This document shows positions 25,913 through 34,534 of a stretch of DNA of 64,000 bases, piece after piece; position 1 is the first letter of the stretch; each line of letters opens with the position of its first letter. The position numbers were made by a program, and so were the translations under genes. Source of the stretch: an uncultured Actinomycetes bacterium. Its GTDB lineage: Bacteria; Actinomycetota; Acidimicrobiia; Acidimicrobiales; RAAP-2. The stretch lies in the NCBI GenBank assembly GCA_903893745.1, contig CAITNF010000015.1, positions 1-64,000 of the forward strand. The letters are read 5' to 3'. A model generated the notes under the pieces. That model did no database searches. It was not told the DNA's origin and was given only the letters and a program-made list of their open reading frames with translations.

Positions 25913-26842
25913 GTGACGATTCACATTATTGAGTTGGTGGTTGCGGTCCTAATTCTTCTCGTTATTGCCGCGCTGGTACGAGGGGTTCGAATTGTGCAGC
26001 AAGGCTTCGTTGGCGTGGTCACCCGTTTTGGCGAATACAAGGATGTAAAGAATCCGGGTCTCACCTTCATTGTTCCTTTCATTGAGCAGATGCGCATTGT
26101 CGACGTTCGTGAAATGCCCCGAACTGGCGACCGCCAACAGGTAATCACTCGAGACAATGTGGCCGTTATCGTCAATGCAACAATCTTCAGCCAGGTAGTT
26201 GACGTGCGGCTCGCGCTCTTTTCTAACTCCGACTACATAGTCAGTACTGACAATCTGGCCCGTACGTCGGTTCGTGCCGTCTTTGGATCCATTACCCTCG
26301 ACGAAGCGTTTTCTCAGCGTGAGCGCATTGGCACGCTGCTGCAGACTCAGATGGAAGAGGCCACTGACAAGTGGGGTGTGCGCATCAATCGTGTGGAGGT
26401 TCTCGAAATTACGCCTCCCGAGCAAATTCTTCAAGCAATGGCGCTGCAAAAGCAGGCCGATCAGGAAAAGCGTGCACGAATCCTAGAGTCCGAGGGTCAA
26501 CAGCAGTCGGCGGTCAACGTCGCCGATGGCCAGCGTCAAGCCGCAATTAAAGAGGCCGAAGGCGCACAGCAATCAGCCATTCTTCGAGCTGAAGGACAAC
26601 GTCAAGCACAGATTCTTGAGGCCCAAGGTCGAGCTCAAGCCATCGCGTCGATCTACAGCGCCATCAAAGAGCAGAACCCTGATCCGACACTTGTCGCAAT
26701 CCTGCAATTGGATACGTTGGCCAAATTTGCCGATAGTCCCAATACCAAATTGATCATTCCCGCGGAGAGTTCCGCGCTACTCGGAGCGGCGCAGGCCATC
26801 AAGAGCGTGATGGAAGGCGTGCCGGGCGCTAGCGATATGTAG
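25913..26842 (+). CDS. SPFH/Band 7 (slipin/stomatin-type) membrane protein
   Basis: A 309-residue integral membrane scaffold. One N-terminal helix (about 5-23, IIELVVAVLILLVIAALV) is followed by the Band 7 domain with 'GVVTRFGEYKDVKNPGLTFIVPFIEQM' split across strands, 'ITRDNVAVIVNATIFSQVVD', and a long Ala/Gln/Glu coiled coil (about 175-260, repeating AEGQxQAxI) ending in a soluble tail. GTG 25913 is preferred because GGAGG lies 5 nt upstream; ATG 25901 and TTG 25871 are alternatives. It converges on an NfeD gene, its usual partner, with 6 bp between them. Role: membrane microdomain or protease regulation, inferred from family. Confidence 0.9.
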   Translation: MTIHIIELVVAVLILLVIAALVRGVRIVQQGFVGVVTRFGEYKDVKNPGLTFIVPFIEQMRIVDVREMPRTGDRQQVITRDNVAVIVNATIFSQVVDVRLALFSNSDYIVSTDNLARTSVRAVFGSITLDEAFSQRERIGTLLQTQMEEATDKWGVRINRVEVLEITPPEQILQAMALQKQADQEKRARILESEGQQQSAVNVADGQRQAAIKEAEGAQQSAILRAEGQRQAQILEAQGRAQAIASIYSAIKEQNPDPTLVAILQLDTLAKFADSPNTKLIIPAESSALLGAAQAIKSVMEGVPGASDM

Positions 26843-26848
26843 TGGTAC

Positions 26849-27289
26849 CTATGAAAGTGGAGTAATCCAGAGCTTGGTGCCTAAAGCCTTTTCAACTTGG
26901 ATGCGGGTACCGACGGGTAGCTCGTCACCGGTGGTAACTGCATTCCACAATTCGCCGTGAATCTTTACGCGCCCAGGATGCAATTCATCACCCACGGTTG
27001 CTTCGACGACTCCCACCAGGTTCGTCATGGACACCGCGACTGGATCAGTCAGATTGACGTTCAACGGTTTCTTGAACTTTCGCAGCGCATAGGGGCGCAA
27101 GAAGAGAACGAGTGACCCCGAGAGTACGAACCAAATAATGGCTGTCGGAAAGAATTTCATTCCTAGAACTGCGAGCAAAAACGCAATCGCTGCGCCGAGT
27201 CCTACAAATACCGAGATAAAGGCATTGGTATGTATTTCCACACCAAAGCAAAGAAGCATGATGAATAACCAAAACACGATAGTGCCCAT
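26849..27289 (-). CDS. NfeD family membrane protein
   Basis: A 146-residue short NfeD. Two to three hydrophobic segments occupy residues 4-65 and the C-terminal 60 residues form an OB-fold with 'LVGVVEATVGDELHPGRVKIHGELWNAVTTGDELPVGTRIQVEKALGTKLWI', the NfeD1b pattern shown here in part. NfeD partners of SPFH proteins influence membrane organisation and proteolysis. The gene usually follows or precedes an SPFH gene in the same direction; here it is convergent with it. Confidence 0.9.
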   Translation of the reverse strand: MGTIVFWLFIMLLCFGVEIHTNAFISVFVGLGAAIAFLLAVLGMKFFPTAIIWFVLSGSLVLFLRPYALRKFKKPLNVNLTDPVAVSMTNLVGVVEATVGDELHPGRVKIHGELWNAVTTGDELPVGTRIQVEKALGTKLWITPLS

Positions 27290-27432
27290 AGTGGTGAGTA
27301 TAGGACTGCGGGTGTCACGCTTGGCAAGAGATTACAGTTCATTTCGACGCGATGTAGCGCGTAATCGCACCACGTTCACCACCGAGTTGCGTATCGAAGC
27401 TGCAGAAATCAGTGGCGACTGAAATTGATTGC

Positions 27433-27936
27433 TTAATCCAGTGACGCTGGACGTTCGGCAACTTCAAACGACCAGAGATCTAAGTCGTCAAGATTCACCG
27501 ATTTGAAACCTCTAAGTTCCAGCGCATCGACGAGTTGCGCACGATGTTCGGTGGCGTGGTGAGTCGCTTGGGCCAGTAATGAGGACAACAAGAAGTGGTC
27601 CGTTTCACCGCTATCCATCTGGATGGCGAGCATCTCGTCGTCGCGCCCACTTTGCGCCAGGATGAGCGCGTCAAATTCACGCAGCTCAGCAGCGAGGAGT
27701 TGCACGTCGTCCATTGTCTCAGGGTGTTTGCGTTGCCATCCTTGGTGCTCACCGGTCATGCAGTAGACGTACCACTCAGCCCCCTCGACTATGTGGCGAA
27801 GAATTCTCGCCGCGTTGAACTCTTGGTTGGTCACGTAGCTCGCGAGCGACGCAACTGGCAGAGTTTGCACTGCTTCGTAGACCCGTTGGTTGGCCCACGA
27901 CATGTGTCGCAAACTCCGTGCGTTATCTATTGGCAT
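27433..27936 (-). CDS. DinB/YfiT-like four-helix protein
   Basis: A 167-residue DinB-superfamily protein: 'SLRHMSWANQRVYEAVQTLP', 'FNAARILRHIVEGAEWYVYCMTG' and 'LLAQATHHATEHRAQLVDALELRG'. The His in 'RHIVEGAEW' and the 'HHATEH' triad are the metal-ligand positions of the fold. Related proteins are thiol S-transferases that use mycothiol or bacillithiol, or metal-dependent hydrolases. The specific role is unknown. It lies between NfeD and the terminator of the NCS1 permease gene. Confidence 0.82.
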   Translation of the reverse strand: MPIDNARSLRHMSWANQRVYEAVQTLPVASLASYVTNQEFNAARILRHIVEGAEWYVYCMTGEHQGWQRKHPETMDDVQLLAAELREFDALILAQSGRDDEMLAIQMDSGETDHFLLSSLLAQATHHATEHRAQLVDALELRGFKSVNLDDLDLWSFEVAERPASLD

Positions 27937-27979
27937 GGGACAAAATTACCTCGCACGAAGGAGCACCGCATTGGTTGGA

Positions 27980-28022
27980 AAACAAAAGAACCCCGGGCCC
28001 TCGCGGGTCCCGGGGTTCTTTT
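27980..28022 (-). terminator. Rho-independent terminator of the NCS1 permease gene
   Basis: A strong GC hairpin, AAGAACCCCGGGCCC-TCGC-GGGTCCCGGGGTTCTT with one bulged base, flanked by A and T runs on both sides. On the minus strand the stem is followed by TTTTGTTTT, and it begins 8 bp after the permease stop codon. It separates the permease from the DinB gene. Confidence 0.88.
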
Positions 28023-28030
28023 GACGACTG

Positions 28031-29404
28031 CTACTTCTCCGACTGGACTTTGGTTCGTCCCAGGATGAAGTAAAGACCAAACGCGAGGACGAAGCCCACC
28101 GGGAAGGCAATATCGCCAAAATTACCGTTGTGCTTGGGCACCACGCCTTCGTAGTACGTCTGATTGGCGAAGAGCCAAATGGACAGCGCCACGCTGATGA
28201 CGAAGGCCACTGGTCCCGCAATGTTCTCACGCGACGTGAATAAAAAGTGTTGAACCGACGCACCCTTGCGAAGTACTTTGTCCGCCGCCATAACGCCAAG
28301 CCACGGGCCAATCCAGTACGACAGCACCAAGAGGAAGTTCTCCAGGTTATTAGTGGGATTACCCATTGCCCAGTGGGCGAGAAAGAATCCGGCGATGCCA
28401 AAGACCACCGCAAAGATTGCCCGCACCGGAGCCTTGCCGAACTTGATGCCAATCGTTAAAAACGACATCGAACCCGAATAGATGTTCAAGACGTTGGCGC
28501 AGATGGATCCCGCGACAATTCCCAGCAGCACGAGTTTGCCAAGCCAACCAGGAAGCAGACCGGTGAAGTCCGCGACGGGGTTCGTGGTCGCGCCGTAGGC
28601 GTGCATACCCGCGGTCACCGCCGCGGCGCCAACCATTTCGAGCAGTGACGCGGAGACGAATAGTCCGAGTGCCGCGCTCAGTCCGGCCTTTTTGGGGTCT
28701 TCCGTCGTGGGCAGGTAGCGCGAGTAGTCCGCAGCAAACGGGTTCCATCCCGCGGCGTAGCCGTACACCACGCCCAAGAAGACAATGAACGCTCCGGGGA
28801 ATGGATTGCCGTGAGCGCTGAGGTGACTCTTCGTCAGAGCAATGACGCCCGCCACGGTAAAGACCACAACGAGATACGGCATGAGGTAGCGCTCAACCTT
28901 TTGGACCAGGTTGTGCCCGATAAAGGCAATCGCAATCTGCACGAAGGCCACGATAAGCAGTGCGGGCAGATTGCCCATGTGGGTCAACGAAGCTAGAGCG
29001 AAGGCCCCCGACACGCTGTTAACGGCGAACCAGCCAATACCGGCGGTGAACCAGTTCACAACGGAAGGTAGCGCATTGCCCTTTTTCCCAAAGGCGGGAC
29101 GACCAAGCACCATCTGCGGAACGCCGTACTTCGGACCATCTTGGGTCAAGATGTACTGCGCAAAGGCACCCAACGCATTCCCGATAATGATTCCAAATAC
29201 TGCCTGGGTGAAACTTAAGCCGAAGATCACCCCGAGCGCGCCGACGTAGATTGTCGCGAACTCGAGGTTCGGGCTGGTCCAGGTCGCAAAAAGGTTGGTG
29301 GCCTTTCCGTGACGGTCGCGTTCGGCAATTGCCTCAATGCCACCAGGTTCAACGGCTAGAACACTCTCGCCGTATTCACCTTCTCGAATTTCCAAATCTG
29401 ACAT
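28031..29404 (-). CDS. NCS1 family permease (purine-cytosine/allantoin type)
   Basis: A 457-residue membrane carrier with about 12 helices. NCS1 signatures include 'NLFATWTSPNLEFATIYVGALG' near the first helix, 'QMVLGRPAFGKKGNALPSVVNWFTAGIGWFAVN', 'GWNPFAADYSRYLP' and 'GIVAGSICANVLNIYSGSMSF' (read as separate motifs). It imports nucleobases or related compounds by proton or sodium symport; which one cannot be told. ATG 29404 is chosen because AGGGGG lies 5 nt upstream; the frame stays open to 29437. The leader has mutually exclusive hairpins (29477-29531). Confidence 0.9.
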   Translation of the reverse strand: MSDLEIREGEYGESVLAVEPGGIEAIAERDRHGKATNLFATWTSPNLEFATIYVGALGVIFGLSFTQAVFGIIIGNALGAFAQYILTQDGPKYGVPQMVLGRPAFGKKGNALPSVVNWFTAGIGWFAVNSVSGAFALASLTHMGNLPALLIVAFVQIAIAFIGHNLVQKVERYLMPYLVVVFTVAGVIALTKSHLSAHGNPFPGAFIVFLGVVYGYAAGWNPFAADYSRYLPTTEDPKKAGLSAALGLFVSASLLEMVGAAAVTAGMHAYGATTNPVADFTGLLPGWLGKLVLLGIVAGSICANVLNIYSGSMSFLTIGIKFGKAPVRAIFAVVFGIAGFFLAHWAMGNPTNNLENFLLVLSYWIGPWLGVMAADKVLRKGASVQHFLFTSRENIAGPVAFVISVALSIWLFANQTYYEGVVPKHNGNFGDIAFPVGFVLAFGLYFILGRTKVQSEK

Positions 29405-29476
29405 AGTCCCCCTCTGATAGTCGTCACTTTGACGCACATCGCTCCACCGACTTGGCCAGAACCATAGTTAATCGCA

Positions 29477-29531
29477 GGGGCAAAATTGGGGAATGTCCGA
29501 CGAAACTTTTTGGTTCCGACCTTGCCCCAAT
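29477..29531 (-). promoter_or_regulatory. Alternative-hairpin leader upstream of the NCS1 permease
   Basis: In mRNA sense the 5' segment ATTGGGGCAA (29531-29522) can pair either with CCCCAAT (29491-29485) through its ATTGGGG part or with TTGCCCC (29483-29477) through its GGGGCAA part. The two stems exclude each other and lie about 75 nt ahead of the start codon. That is the geometry of a switching leader, but no known riboswitch consensus is recognised. The rest of the 191-bp gap holds nothing else I can identify. Confidence 0.3.
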
Positions 29532-29595
29532 CGTTTTGTGAGCTCAGACTCGAACAAGTCGTATTTTTCGGGACGTTGACGGGGTGGGGACCTAG

Positions 29596-30213
29596 TTAGC
29601 GCGGGGTGCTGCCGGACTCAATAGGGGTTACCCCTACTTTGAAGCCCGCGAAGCAGATGTTGAAACCCACCATATTTCGTTCAACTCCTTTATGAGGGGT
29701 GATGAACCAGGAATGCGGCATGGTCGCGTTCTCCGGGGCCAGCCCGGGTAGCGTCACGATCAGGCGACGAACTGTGCATCGTGGACCGTTACCGAACTGC
29801 TGGCCCAAAGCGTCGACGAACGAAATACCGAACGAAGCAAAGTGGCCCGGGGCAATGACGGTGCGCGCTGGCTTCACGGCCCGGTAGATCTGTGACTGCG
29901 GGTGTTGCAGCACGCGAATTGCACGCGGAGAAGGCTTTTGAGTGTTGATGACGAGTGCCGGGTAGCCCCGCAGCACGCACGCCGACGGACCTTTATTCAC
30001 AATGATGATTGGCAAACCAATATTTCCGGCGGCTGCTTGGCCCGGACCTGCCGAGAGGCCCAAGTTTGACCCCGAGCATGATGGGGTTGTCGTCGCGTTC
30101 GAGGTTCCACCCAAGACGAGGGGTGCGCCGATAACTGAAAGAAAAAAGAGAGCGGAAGTGGCCCAACGAAAATTCGCCACTTTAGTTACCCATTTTTTGG
30201 TGGAACCATGCAC
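29596..30213 (-). CDS. Secreted DUF4232 domain protein
   Basis: A 205-residue product. From GTG 30213 the N-terminus has a basic n-region and the hydrophobic core SALFFLSVIGAPLVLGG, a likely Sec signal. The mature part matches DUF4232: 'CSGSNLGLSAGPGQAAAGN', 'IVNKGPSACVLRGYPAL', 'FASFGISFVDA', a Cys-containing 'GPRCTVRRLIVTLPG' and a final 'FNICFAG'. The family is frequent in actinobacterial secreted proteins and has no known activity. The frame is open up to ATG 30297, but that extension would bury the signal peptide. Confidence 0.75.
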   Translation of the reverse strand: MHGSTKKWVTKVANFRWATSALFFLSVIGAPLVLGGTSNATTTPSCSGSNLGLSAGPGQAAAGNIGLPIIIVNKGPSACVLRGYPALVINTQKPSPRAIRVLQHPQSQIYRAVKPARTVIAPGHFASFGISFVDALGQQFGNGPRCTVRRLIVTLPGLAPENATMPHSWFITPHKGVERNMVGFNICFAGFKVGVTPIESGSTPR

Positions 30214-30317
30214 GTACCTGACTGTAGTCCTGCCGACTCCTGTGGCGTTGGTCAACTCCTGCACAGTGCTGTATCCACTTCGACCGGGACGTCTCATTGT
30301 CGTCTAGGGTCAGCGCT

Positions 30318-31067
30318 ATGAGTAAAACCATTCTTATTACCGGCGCCGGATCAGGATTTGGCAAGATGGCCGCGTTGGCTCTTTTGGCCCGCGGACATCA
30401 CGTTATTGCAACCACTGAAACCGAAGCACAGGCCACGGCGCTTCGCGAAGAGCATCCGGCGCTCGTCGTAGAGAAGCTGGACATCACGACGAGTGACGTC
30501 GCCAAGGTGCGCGAGTGGGACATTGACGTGTTGGTCAATAACGCCGGCGCGGGCCAGACCGGACCACTGGCCGATGTGCCAATGGACCGAGTTCGCCACC
30601 TCTTCGAGGTAAACGTCTTTGGAACGTTAGCCATCACGCAAGAGGTACTTAAAGGAATGGTGCCCAAAGGAAGTGGTCGCATCATTATTATGTCCTCGAT
30701 CGCCGGCGTGCTGTCAGCGCCGACCTTTGGGCCCTACGCAATGACCAAGTTCGCGCTCGAGGCAATGGGTAAAGCGCTGCGCGGAGAGATGGCGGGTCTT
30801 GGAGTCGACGTCACGTTGTTAAATCCGGGTCCGTATAACACTGGCTTCAATGATCGGATGGCCCAGTCAATGTGGGAGTGGTTTGGTGATACGTCGCTCA
30901 GCCATGAGGCAAGTGAGACCTTCAAGATGATTGGGGACTTTGTCACCACCGATCAGATGGATCCAACTGAAGTGTCCGATCGAATTGTTGAGTTGGTGGA
31001 AGCGCAGACCACCACCGAGAACAATTTTGTCCCCGCTAATCTCCTCGAACTTGTACCGAAGTTGTAG
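30318..31067 (+). CDS. Short-chain dehydrogenase/reductase (SDR)
   Basis: A classical SDR of 249 residues. The cofactor motif is 'ILITGAGSGFGKMAALALLARG' (TGxxxGxG), then 'DVLVNNAGAGQTG' (NNAG), the catalytic Ser in 'IIIMSSIAGVLSAPTFGPYAMTKFAL' and the YxxxK pair (YAMTK). Cofactor and substrate are unknown. ATG 30318 is chosen; an upstream TTG at 30297 overlaps the divergent DUF4232 region. Confidence 0.88.
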   Translation: MSKTILITGAGSGFGKMAALALLARGHHVIATTETEAQATALREEHPALVVEKLDITTSDVAKVREWDIDVLVNNAGAGQTGPLADVPMDRVRHLFEVNVFGTLAITQEVLKGMVPKGSGRIIIMSSIAGVLSAPTFGPYAMTKFALEAMGKALRGEMAGLGVDVTLLNPGPYNTGFNDRMAQSMWEWFGDTSLSHEASETFKMIGDFVTTDQMDPTEVSDRIVELVEAQTTTENNFVPANLLELVPKL

Positions 31068-31111
31068 GTCCTGATTATTTTGAACTCTGATTCGGTCCAG
31101 TGGGGGTGGAC

Positions 31112-31939
31112 ATGAAGATAACCCTTCTTGGAACTGGTTCACCTATTCCGCATCCTCTTCGAGCCGGACCCGCGACGCTTGTCGAAGCTGGGACTGCGAA
31201 ACTACTCTTCGACGCCGGTCGCGGGGTCGTCATACGTCTCGCGGCGGCGGGCGCTGTGCCGTCAATGCTGAACGCCGTGCTCTTGACTCACCTGCACAGT
31301 GACCACGTCTGTGATCTGAATGACATCGTGACCACCCACTGGATTATGAGCCCTGAGCCCACTGTGCTGCGAATTGTGGGGCCACTCGGGACTCGAAACT
31401 TCGTCGAGCTGACGCTCGCGGCGCTAGCCACCGACGTTGGCTATCGCGTGCACCATCACGGCGATCTGGGGGAGGGACCCAAGATTGAGGTCACCGAAGT
31501 GCGCGCGGGCGACCACCTCGAATTTGGCGGAGTCAGTGTCGTTGTTGGCGCGACCGACCATCGCCCGGTGGAGCCAACACTGGGTTATCGCTTGAGCGAG
31601 GGAAGTTCGAGCGTCGTAATTGCCGGCGATGGTGTCCCGTGCTCGACACTTGATGAACTCGTCGACGGTGCGACGGCGTACGTGCAAACGGTGATTCGTG
31701 ACGACCTGGTGCGGCTCATCCCGAATCGGCGTCTTCAGGACATTCTCGACTACCACTCGACCGTAGCTCAGGCCGCGGCCACTGCTGAGCGTGCCGGGGT
31801 GCAGGTGCTGATGCTTACCCATTTAGTGCCTCCTCCGATGCCCGGCAGCGAACCCGAGTGGCACGAACTCGCCAGTGGCTTTTCGGGACGCGTCGTGCTC
31901 GGTGACGATCTAACGTCAGTTGACCTTGGGGAACTCTAG
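31112..31939 (+). CDS. Metallo-beta-lactamase-fold hydrolase, RNase Z/arylsulfatase-like
   Basis: A 275-residue MBL enzyme of the elaC-like branch. It begins 'MKITLLGTGSPIPHPLRAGPATLVE', has the zinc motif 'LLTHLHSDHVCDLND', then 'VVVGATDHRPVEPTLGYRL', 'VVIAGDGVPC' (Asp ligand) and 'MLTHLVPP' (third His position). Without the flexible exosite arm of true RNase Z, a phosphodiesterase or lactonase-like role is as likely as tRNA processing. ATG 31112 follows GGGGGTGGA; GTG 31100 is the alternative. Between its stop and tmRNA there are about 230 bp in which nothing is recognised. Confidence 0.82.
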   Translation: MKITLLGTGSPIPHPLRAGPATLVEAGTAKLLFDAGRGVVIRLAAAGAVPSMLNAVLLTHLHSDHVCDLNDIVTTHWIMSPEPTVLRIVGPLGTRNFVELTLAALATDVGYRVHHHGDLGEGPKIEVTEVRAGDHLEFGGVSVVVGATDHRPVEPTLGYRLSEGSSSVVIAGDGVPCSTLDELVDGATAYVQTVIRDDLVRLIPNRRLQDILDYHSTVAQAAATAERAGVQVLMLTHLVPPPMPGSEPEWHELASGFSGRVVLGDDLTSVDLGEL

Positions 31940-32169
31940 GTTCTGGCGCTGCAGCTGGTCGTGCTCAACTGATTAGTGACTGCACGAACAACGACTCACC
32001 GCAGGCCCGATCGCCTGACGCACCATTGGCGTAGTTGGCGAGCGTTGGGTTGAAGGCATCGAGCACCTACCCGCCAACAAGCGATAGCGAGCTTCGAGAA
32101 GTTGCGTGACTATTGCCGGCCTATCTCAAAACTTTTTCGGATCAGTAAAACGTGGTGCTGCCTTGAATC

Positions 32170-32518
32170 TGGTGGAGGTGCTGGGATTCGAACCCAGGTC
32201 CGTGAGCTTCTTAGTGAACATTCTCCGAGCGCAGCCAACAGTGAATTGTCGAGAGTTGAACCGCTGTCGGCACAGATGCAACTCCGTAGTTAGCTAAGTT
32301 TTCCCGCTATCACCACTAACGAACGATGACGGTAAGCCCCACATTATGACGCCCGATTCCTAAACCGCAGGGCTGGGTCTAGGCGGACGTTGCTACCTAA
32401 GCAGCAAGCGCAAGCTGAGGCTTGGCGTTTATTTTTGTTTCCGGCTCTTTAACGTGGTTCCGGAGACCACGGCTCGCTTCTTTCACCTTGACTACTTACG
32501 TCGAGACCAATCACCCCC
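32170..32518 (-). ncRNA. ssrA: Transfer-messenger RNA (tmRNA)
   Basis: On the minus strand the 5' end GGGGGTG (32518-32512) pairs with CACCTCC near the 3' end, giving the tRNA-like acceptor stem, and the CCA (32172-32170) is encoded. The T-arm CTGGGTTCGAATCCCAG precedes it. The tag reading frame is visible at 32441-32397: codons for ...NAKPQLALAA followed by TAG, where LALAA is the standard ClpXP degradation signal. The resume codon is not certain. It is downstream of smpB on the same strand, as usual for trans-translation genes. There is no sign of an integrated element at its 3' end. Confidence 0.95.
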
Positions 32519-32612
32519 CTTGGCACTACTCAATCACAATGATTGCTCTTCAATAGTAGTTCGCCACAAGAAACTCCGTACGAGAAGGCGTAACGCCGGG
32601 CAGAAGTGTTAC

Positions 32613-33134
32613 TTAACCGAACTTCTCAGCGTGGCGCACCGCGCGCGCCATTTCGCGTTCGGCGTCTCGCTTGGCAATCGCCTGGCGCCGATCTTGCTGT
32701 TTACGACCTTTGGCGAGGGCAATCTCCACCTTGGCCCGTCCGTCTTTGAAGTAGACCTTGAGCGGCACAATTGAGAGCGGCTGCATTCTGGTTTCGTCGT
32801 GTAACCGATCAATCTCGTGGCGGTGGACCAAGAGTTTGCGCTTTCGCTCGGGTTCGTGGCTCCCAAAGCCAACGGCGTAGACCCAGGGTGGAATGTGCAT
32901 GGCAAATATCCACAACTCGCCGCTATCGACCCGTGCGTAGCTATCGGCGATTTGCGCCTTGCCTTCGCGCAGGGACTTTACTTCTGAACCGGTCAGCATT
33001 ATCCCGCATTCGAGCGTGCGGAGTATTTCATAGTCGTGGCGGGCGCGTCGATTGGTGGCGACCACTCGGTCACCACTCGCGGCGTCATCCTTCTTTTTGG
33101 CCCGACGCTCTTGGATCTGTTTCGCTCTAGCCAC
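32613..33134 (-). CDS. smpB: SsrA-binding protein SmpB
   Basis: Binds tmRNA and delivers it to stalled ribosomes. The 173-residue product has the conserved core 'VVATNRRARHDYEILRTLECGIMLTGSEVKSLREG', 'IADSYARVDSGELWIFAMHI', 'KRKLLVHRHEIDRL', 'VPLKVYFKDGRAKVEIALAKGRKQQDRRQ' (in blocks) and the basic C-terminal tail that inserts in the mRNA channel. GTG 33134 is chosen; ATG 33200 would overlap the divergent JAMM gene. It lies directly upstream of ssrA. Confidence 0.95.
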   Translation of the reverse strand: MARAKQIQERRAKKKDDAASGDRVVATNRRARHDYEILRTLECGIMLTGSEVKSLREGKAQIADSYARVDSGELWIFAMHIPPWVYAVGFGSHEPERKRKLLVHRHEIDRLHDETRMQPLSIVPLKVYFKDGRAKVEIALAKGRKQQDRRQAIAKRDAEREMARAVRHAEKFG

Positions 33135-33189
33135 GTAGACAGCGTAGTGACGGGCTCGGACGGGGCTCAATGGTCGGTAGGGTAACGGA

Positions 33190-33588
33190 ATGCTGACCAT
33201 TACGACCCCTCAGCGCGACGCAATGGTCGCGACGTGCGTGCGCGCACTTCCCAATGAAGGGTGTGGACTGCTACTGGGCTCACCGGATGGAACGGTGAGT
33301 GAAATTGTGGCGAGCGACAACATTGCCGATTCGGCTCGGATCTACGAAATCGACCCCAAGGTTCTCCTGCAAACGTTTCGCCGGGCGGACGACGAGGGCA
33401 AAGTAGTACTCGGTGTTTTCCACTCGCACACGCACTCTGAGGCGTATCCGAGTCCAACCGACGTGGCCCAAGCGCCCGATCCTGCATGGCACTACGTCCT
33501 CATCTCACTTCGTCAAGTGGCCACAACCGTTCGCAGCTATTCCATTGTCAATGCAGAAATCGTGGAGGAAGCGATTAACATTATTTAG
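33190..33588 (+). CDS. mec: JAMM/MPN metalloprotease of the Mec type
   Basis: A 132-residue JAMM zinc protease. The motif is complete: Glu23 (NEGCGLLLG), then H78-S-H80 with S88 and D91 in FHSHTHSEAYPSPTD. In Mycobacterium the homologue Mec+ hydrolyses the bond between the CysO sulfur carrier and newly made cysteine. The same locus here has CysO and CysM 0.6 kb downstream, with DoxX between. ATG 33190 overlaps nothing essential. In this genome it may also trim the CysO tail (see the CysO entry). Confidence 0.92.
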   Translation: MLTITTPQRDAMVATCVRALPNEGCGLLLGSPDGTVSEIVASDNIADSARIYEIDPKVLLQTFRRADDEGKVVLGVFHSHTHSEAYPSPTDVAQAPDPAWHYVLISLRQVATTVRSYSIVNAEIVEEAINII

Positions 33589-33636
33589 TCCGTAGGGAGA
33601 TCCGGGTGACTCGATGCTCGGTATGAAGGAGAGTCT

Positions 33637-34173
33637 GTGCTTAGCTCGTCACTGACGTCGAACTATCCGACCGTTATCAATATTGTGCTGCTGCTCATGC
33701 ACTGCTCACTCGGAGCCATGATCTTTGCCCACGGCTTTTACAAAGTCTTTCGTGGTGGAAAATTGGCGGGCACGGCTGGGTGGTTTGAATCAATCGGTAT
33801 GCGACCCGGAAAGATCAACGCCTTCTTAGCCGCCGCCACCGAGTGGAGCGTGGGCGTGCTGCTCGTCGTGGGTTTTCTGACCCCGCTAGCCTGCGCTGGC
33901 CTCATTGCCCTGATGCTGGTTGCCATTGTGACGGTGCACCGCAAGAATGGGTTCTTCGTGTTTTATAAAGGTGAGGGCTGGGAATACAACGCCATGATTG
34001 CGGTTATGTCGCTGGCACTAGGCACCTTGGGCGCCGGTCGTTATTCAATCGATCACGTCACCAACATCATTGGGTGGAATCAAAATACCAACCTAATGGT
34101 GACGTTATGCGTTGGGGTGGGTGCGGCACTTGGACAACTCCTGGCGGTCTACCGACCACCCAAGCAGCAGTAG
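33637..34173 (+). CDS. DoxX family membrane protein
   Basis: A 178-residue protein with four hydrophobic helices. DoxX hallmarks: 'LSLGAMIFAHGFYKVFRGGKLAGTAGWFESIG' near helix 1, 'GVLLVVGFLTPLACAGLIALMLVAI' and 'NAMIAVMSLALGTLGAGRYSIDH'. In mycobacteria a DoxX protein forms a membrane oxidoreductase complex with SseA and SodA that senses thiol stress, so its insertion between Mec and CysO fits thiol metabolism, but a physical link here is inference. GTG 33637 has AAGGAGAG upstream. Confidence 0.86.
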   Translation: MLSSSLTSNYPTVINIVLLLMHCSLGAMIFAHGFYKVFRGGKLAGTAGWFESIGMRPGKINAFLAAATEWSVGVLLVVGFLTPLACAGLIALMLVAIVTVHRKNGFFVFYKGEGWEYNAMIAVMSLALGTLGAGRYSIDHVTNIIGWNQNTNLMVTLCVGVGAALGQLLAVYRPPKQQ

Positions 34174-34252
34174 CTCGGTCACGTGATTACACTTTCTCGT
34201 TAAACTTGACCTAGTTAGTCAGGATTTGACTGACGTGGCTGAGAGAAGTGTC

Positions 34253-34534
34253 ATGACAGTTGTAGTGCGAATTCCTACCGTGTTGCGTTCTGCCGTCGAG
34301 GGACAGACGACGGTTACCGTGTCCGAAACCACCATTGGCAAGGTGCTCGAACACCTCATAGCGACGTATCCGGGACTCAATGGTCAACTCCTCAATTCCG
34401 ACGGCACGCTGCACCGGTTCTTGAACGTCTACGTGAACGACGACGACGTGCGCTACCTCGGGGGCCTCGATGCGCCGGTGGCCAGCGGTGACGAAGTTAC
34501 CTTGCTGCCCGCAGTCGCCGGAGGCGCCCACTAG
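34253..34534 (+). CDS. cysO: Sulfur-carrier protein CysO (MoaD/ThiS family) with Ala-His tail
   Basis: A 93-residue ubiquitin-like sulfur carrier. It has 'RIPTVLRSAVEGQTTVTV', 'LHRFLNVYVNDDDVRYLGGLDAPVASGDEVTLLPAVAGG' in pieces, nearly identical in layout to mycobacterial CysO. The chain does not end in Gly-Gly: two residues, Ala92-His93, follow Gly90-Gly91, so the carrier would have to be trimmed before thiocarboxylation. The nearby JAMM protease is the obvious candidate. It stops at TAG overlapping the CysM GTG (TAGTG). ATG 34253 has GAGAGAAG upstream; the frame is open to 34226. Confidence 0.88.
   Translation: MTVVVRIPTVLRSAVEGQTTVTVSETTIGKVLEHLIATYPGLNGQLLNSDGTLHRFLNVYVNDDDVRYLGGLDAPVASGDEVTLLPAVAGGAH

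Noticed and set aside
32100..32200. Attachment site of a genomic island at the tmRNA 3' end
   Set aside because: ssrA is a common integration target, but no integrase, no duplicated 3' fragment and no composition change is seen.
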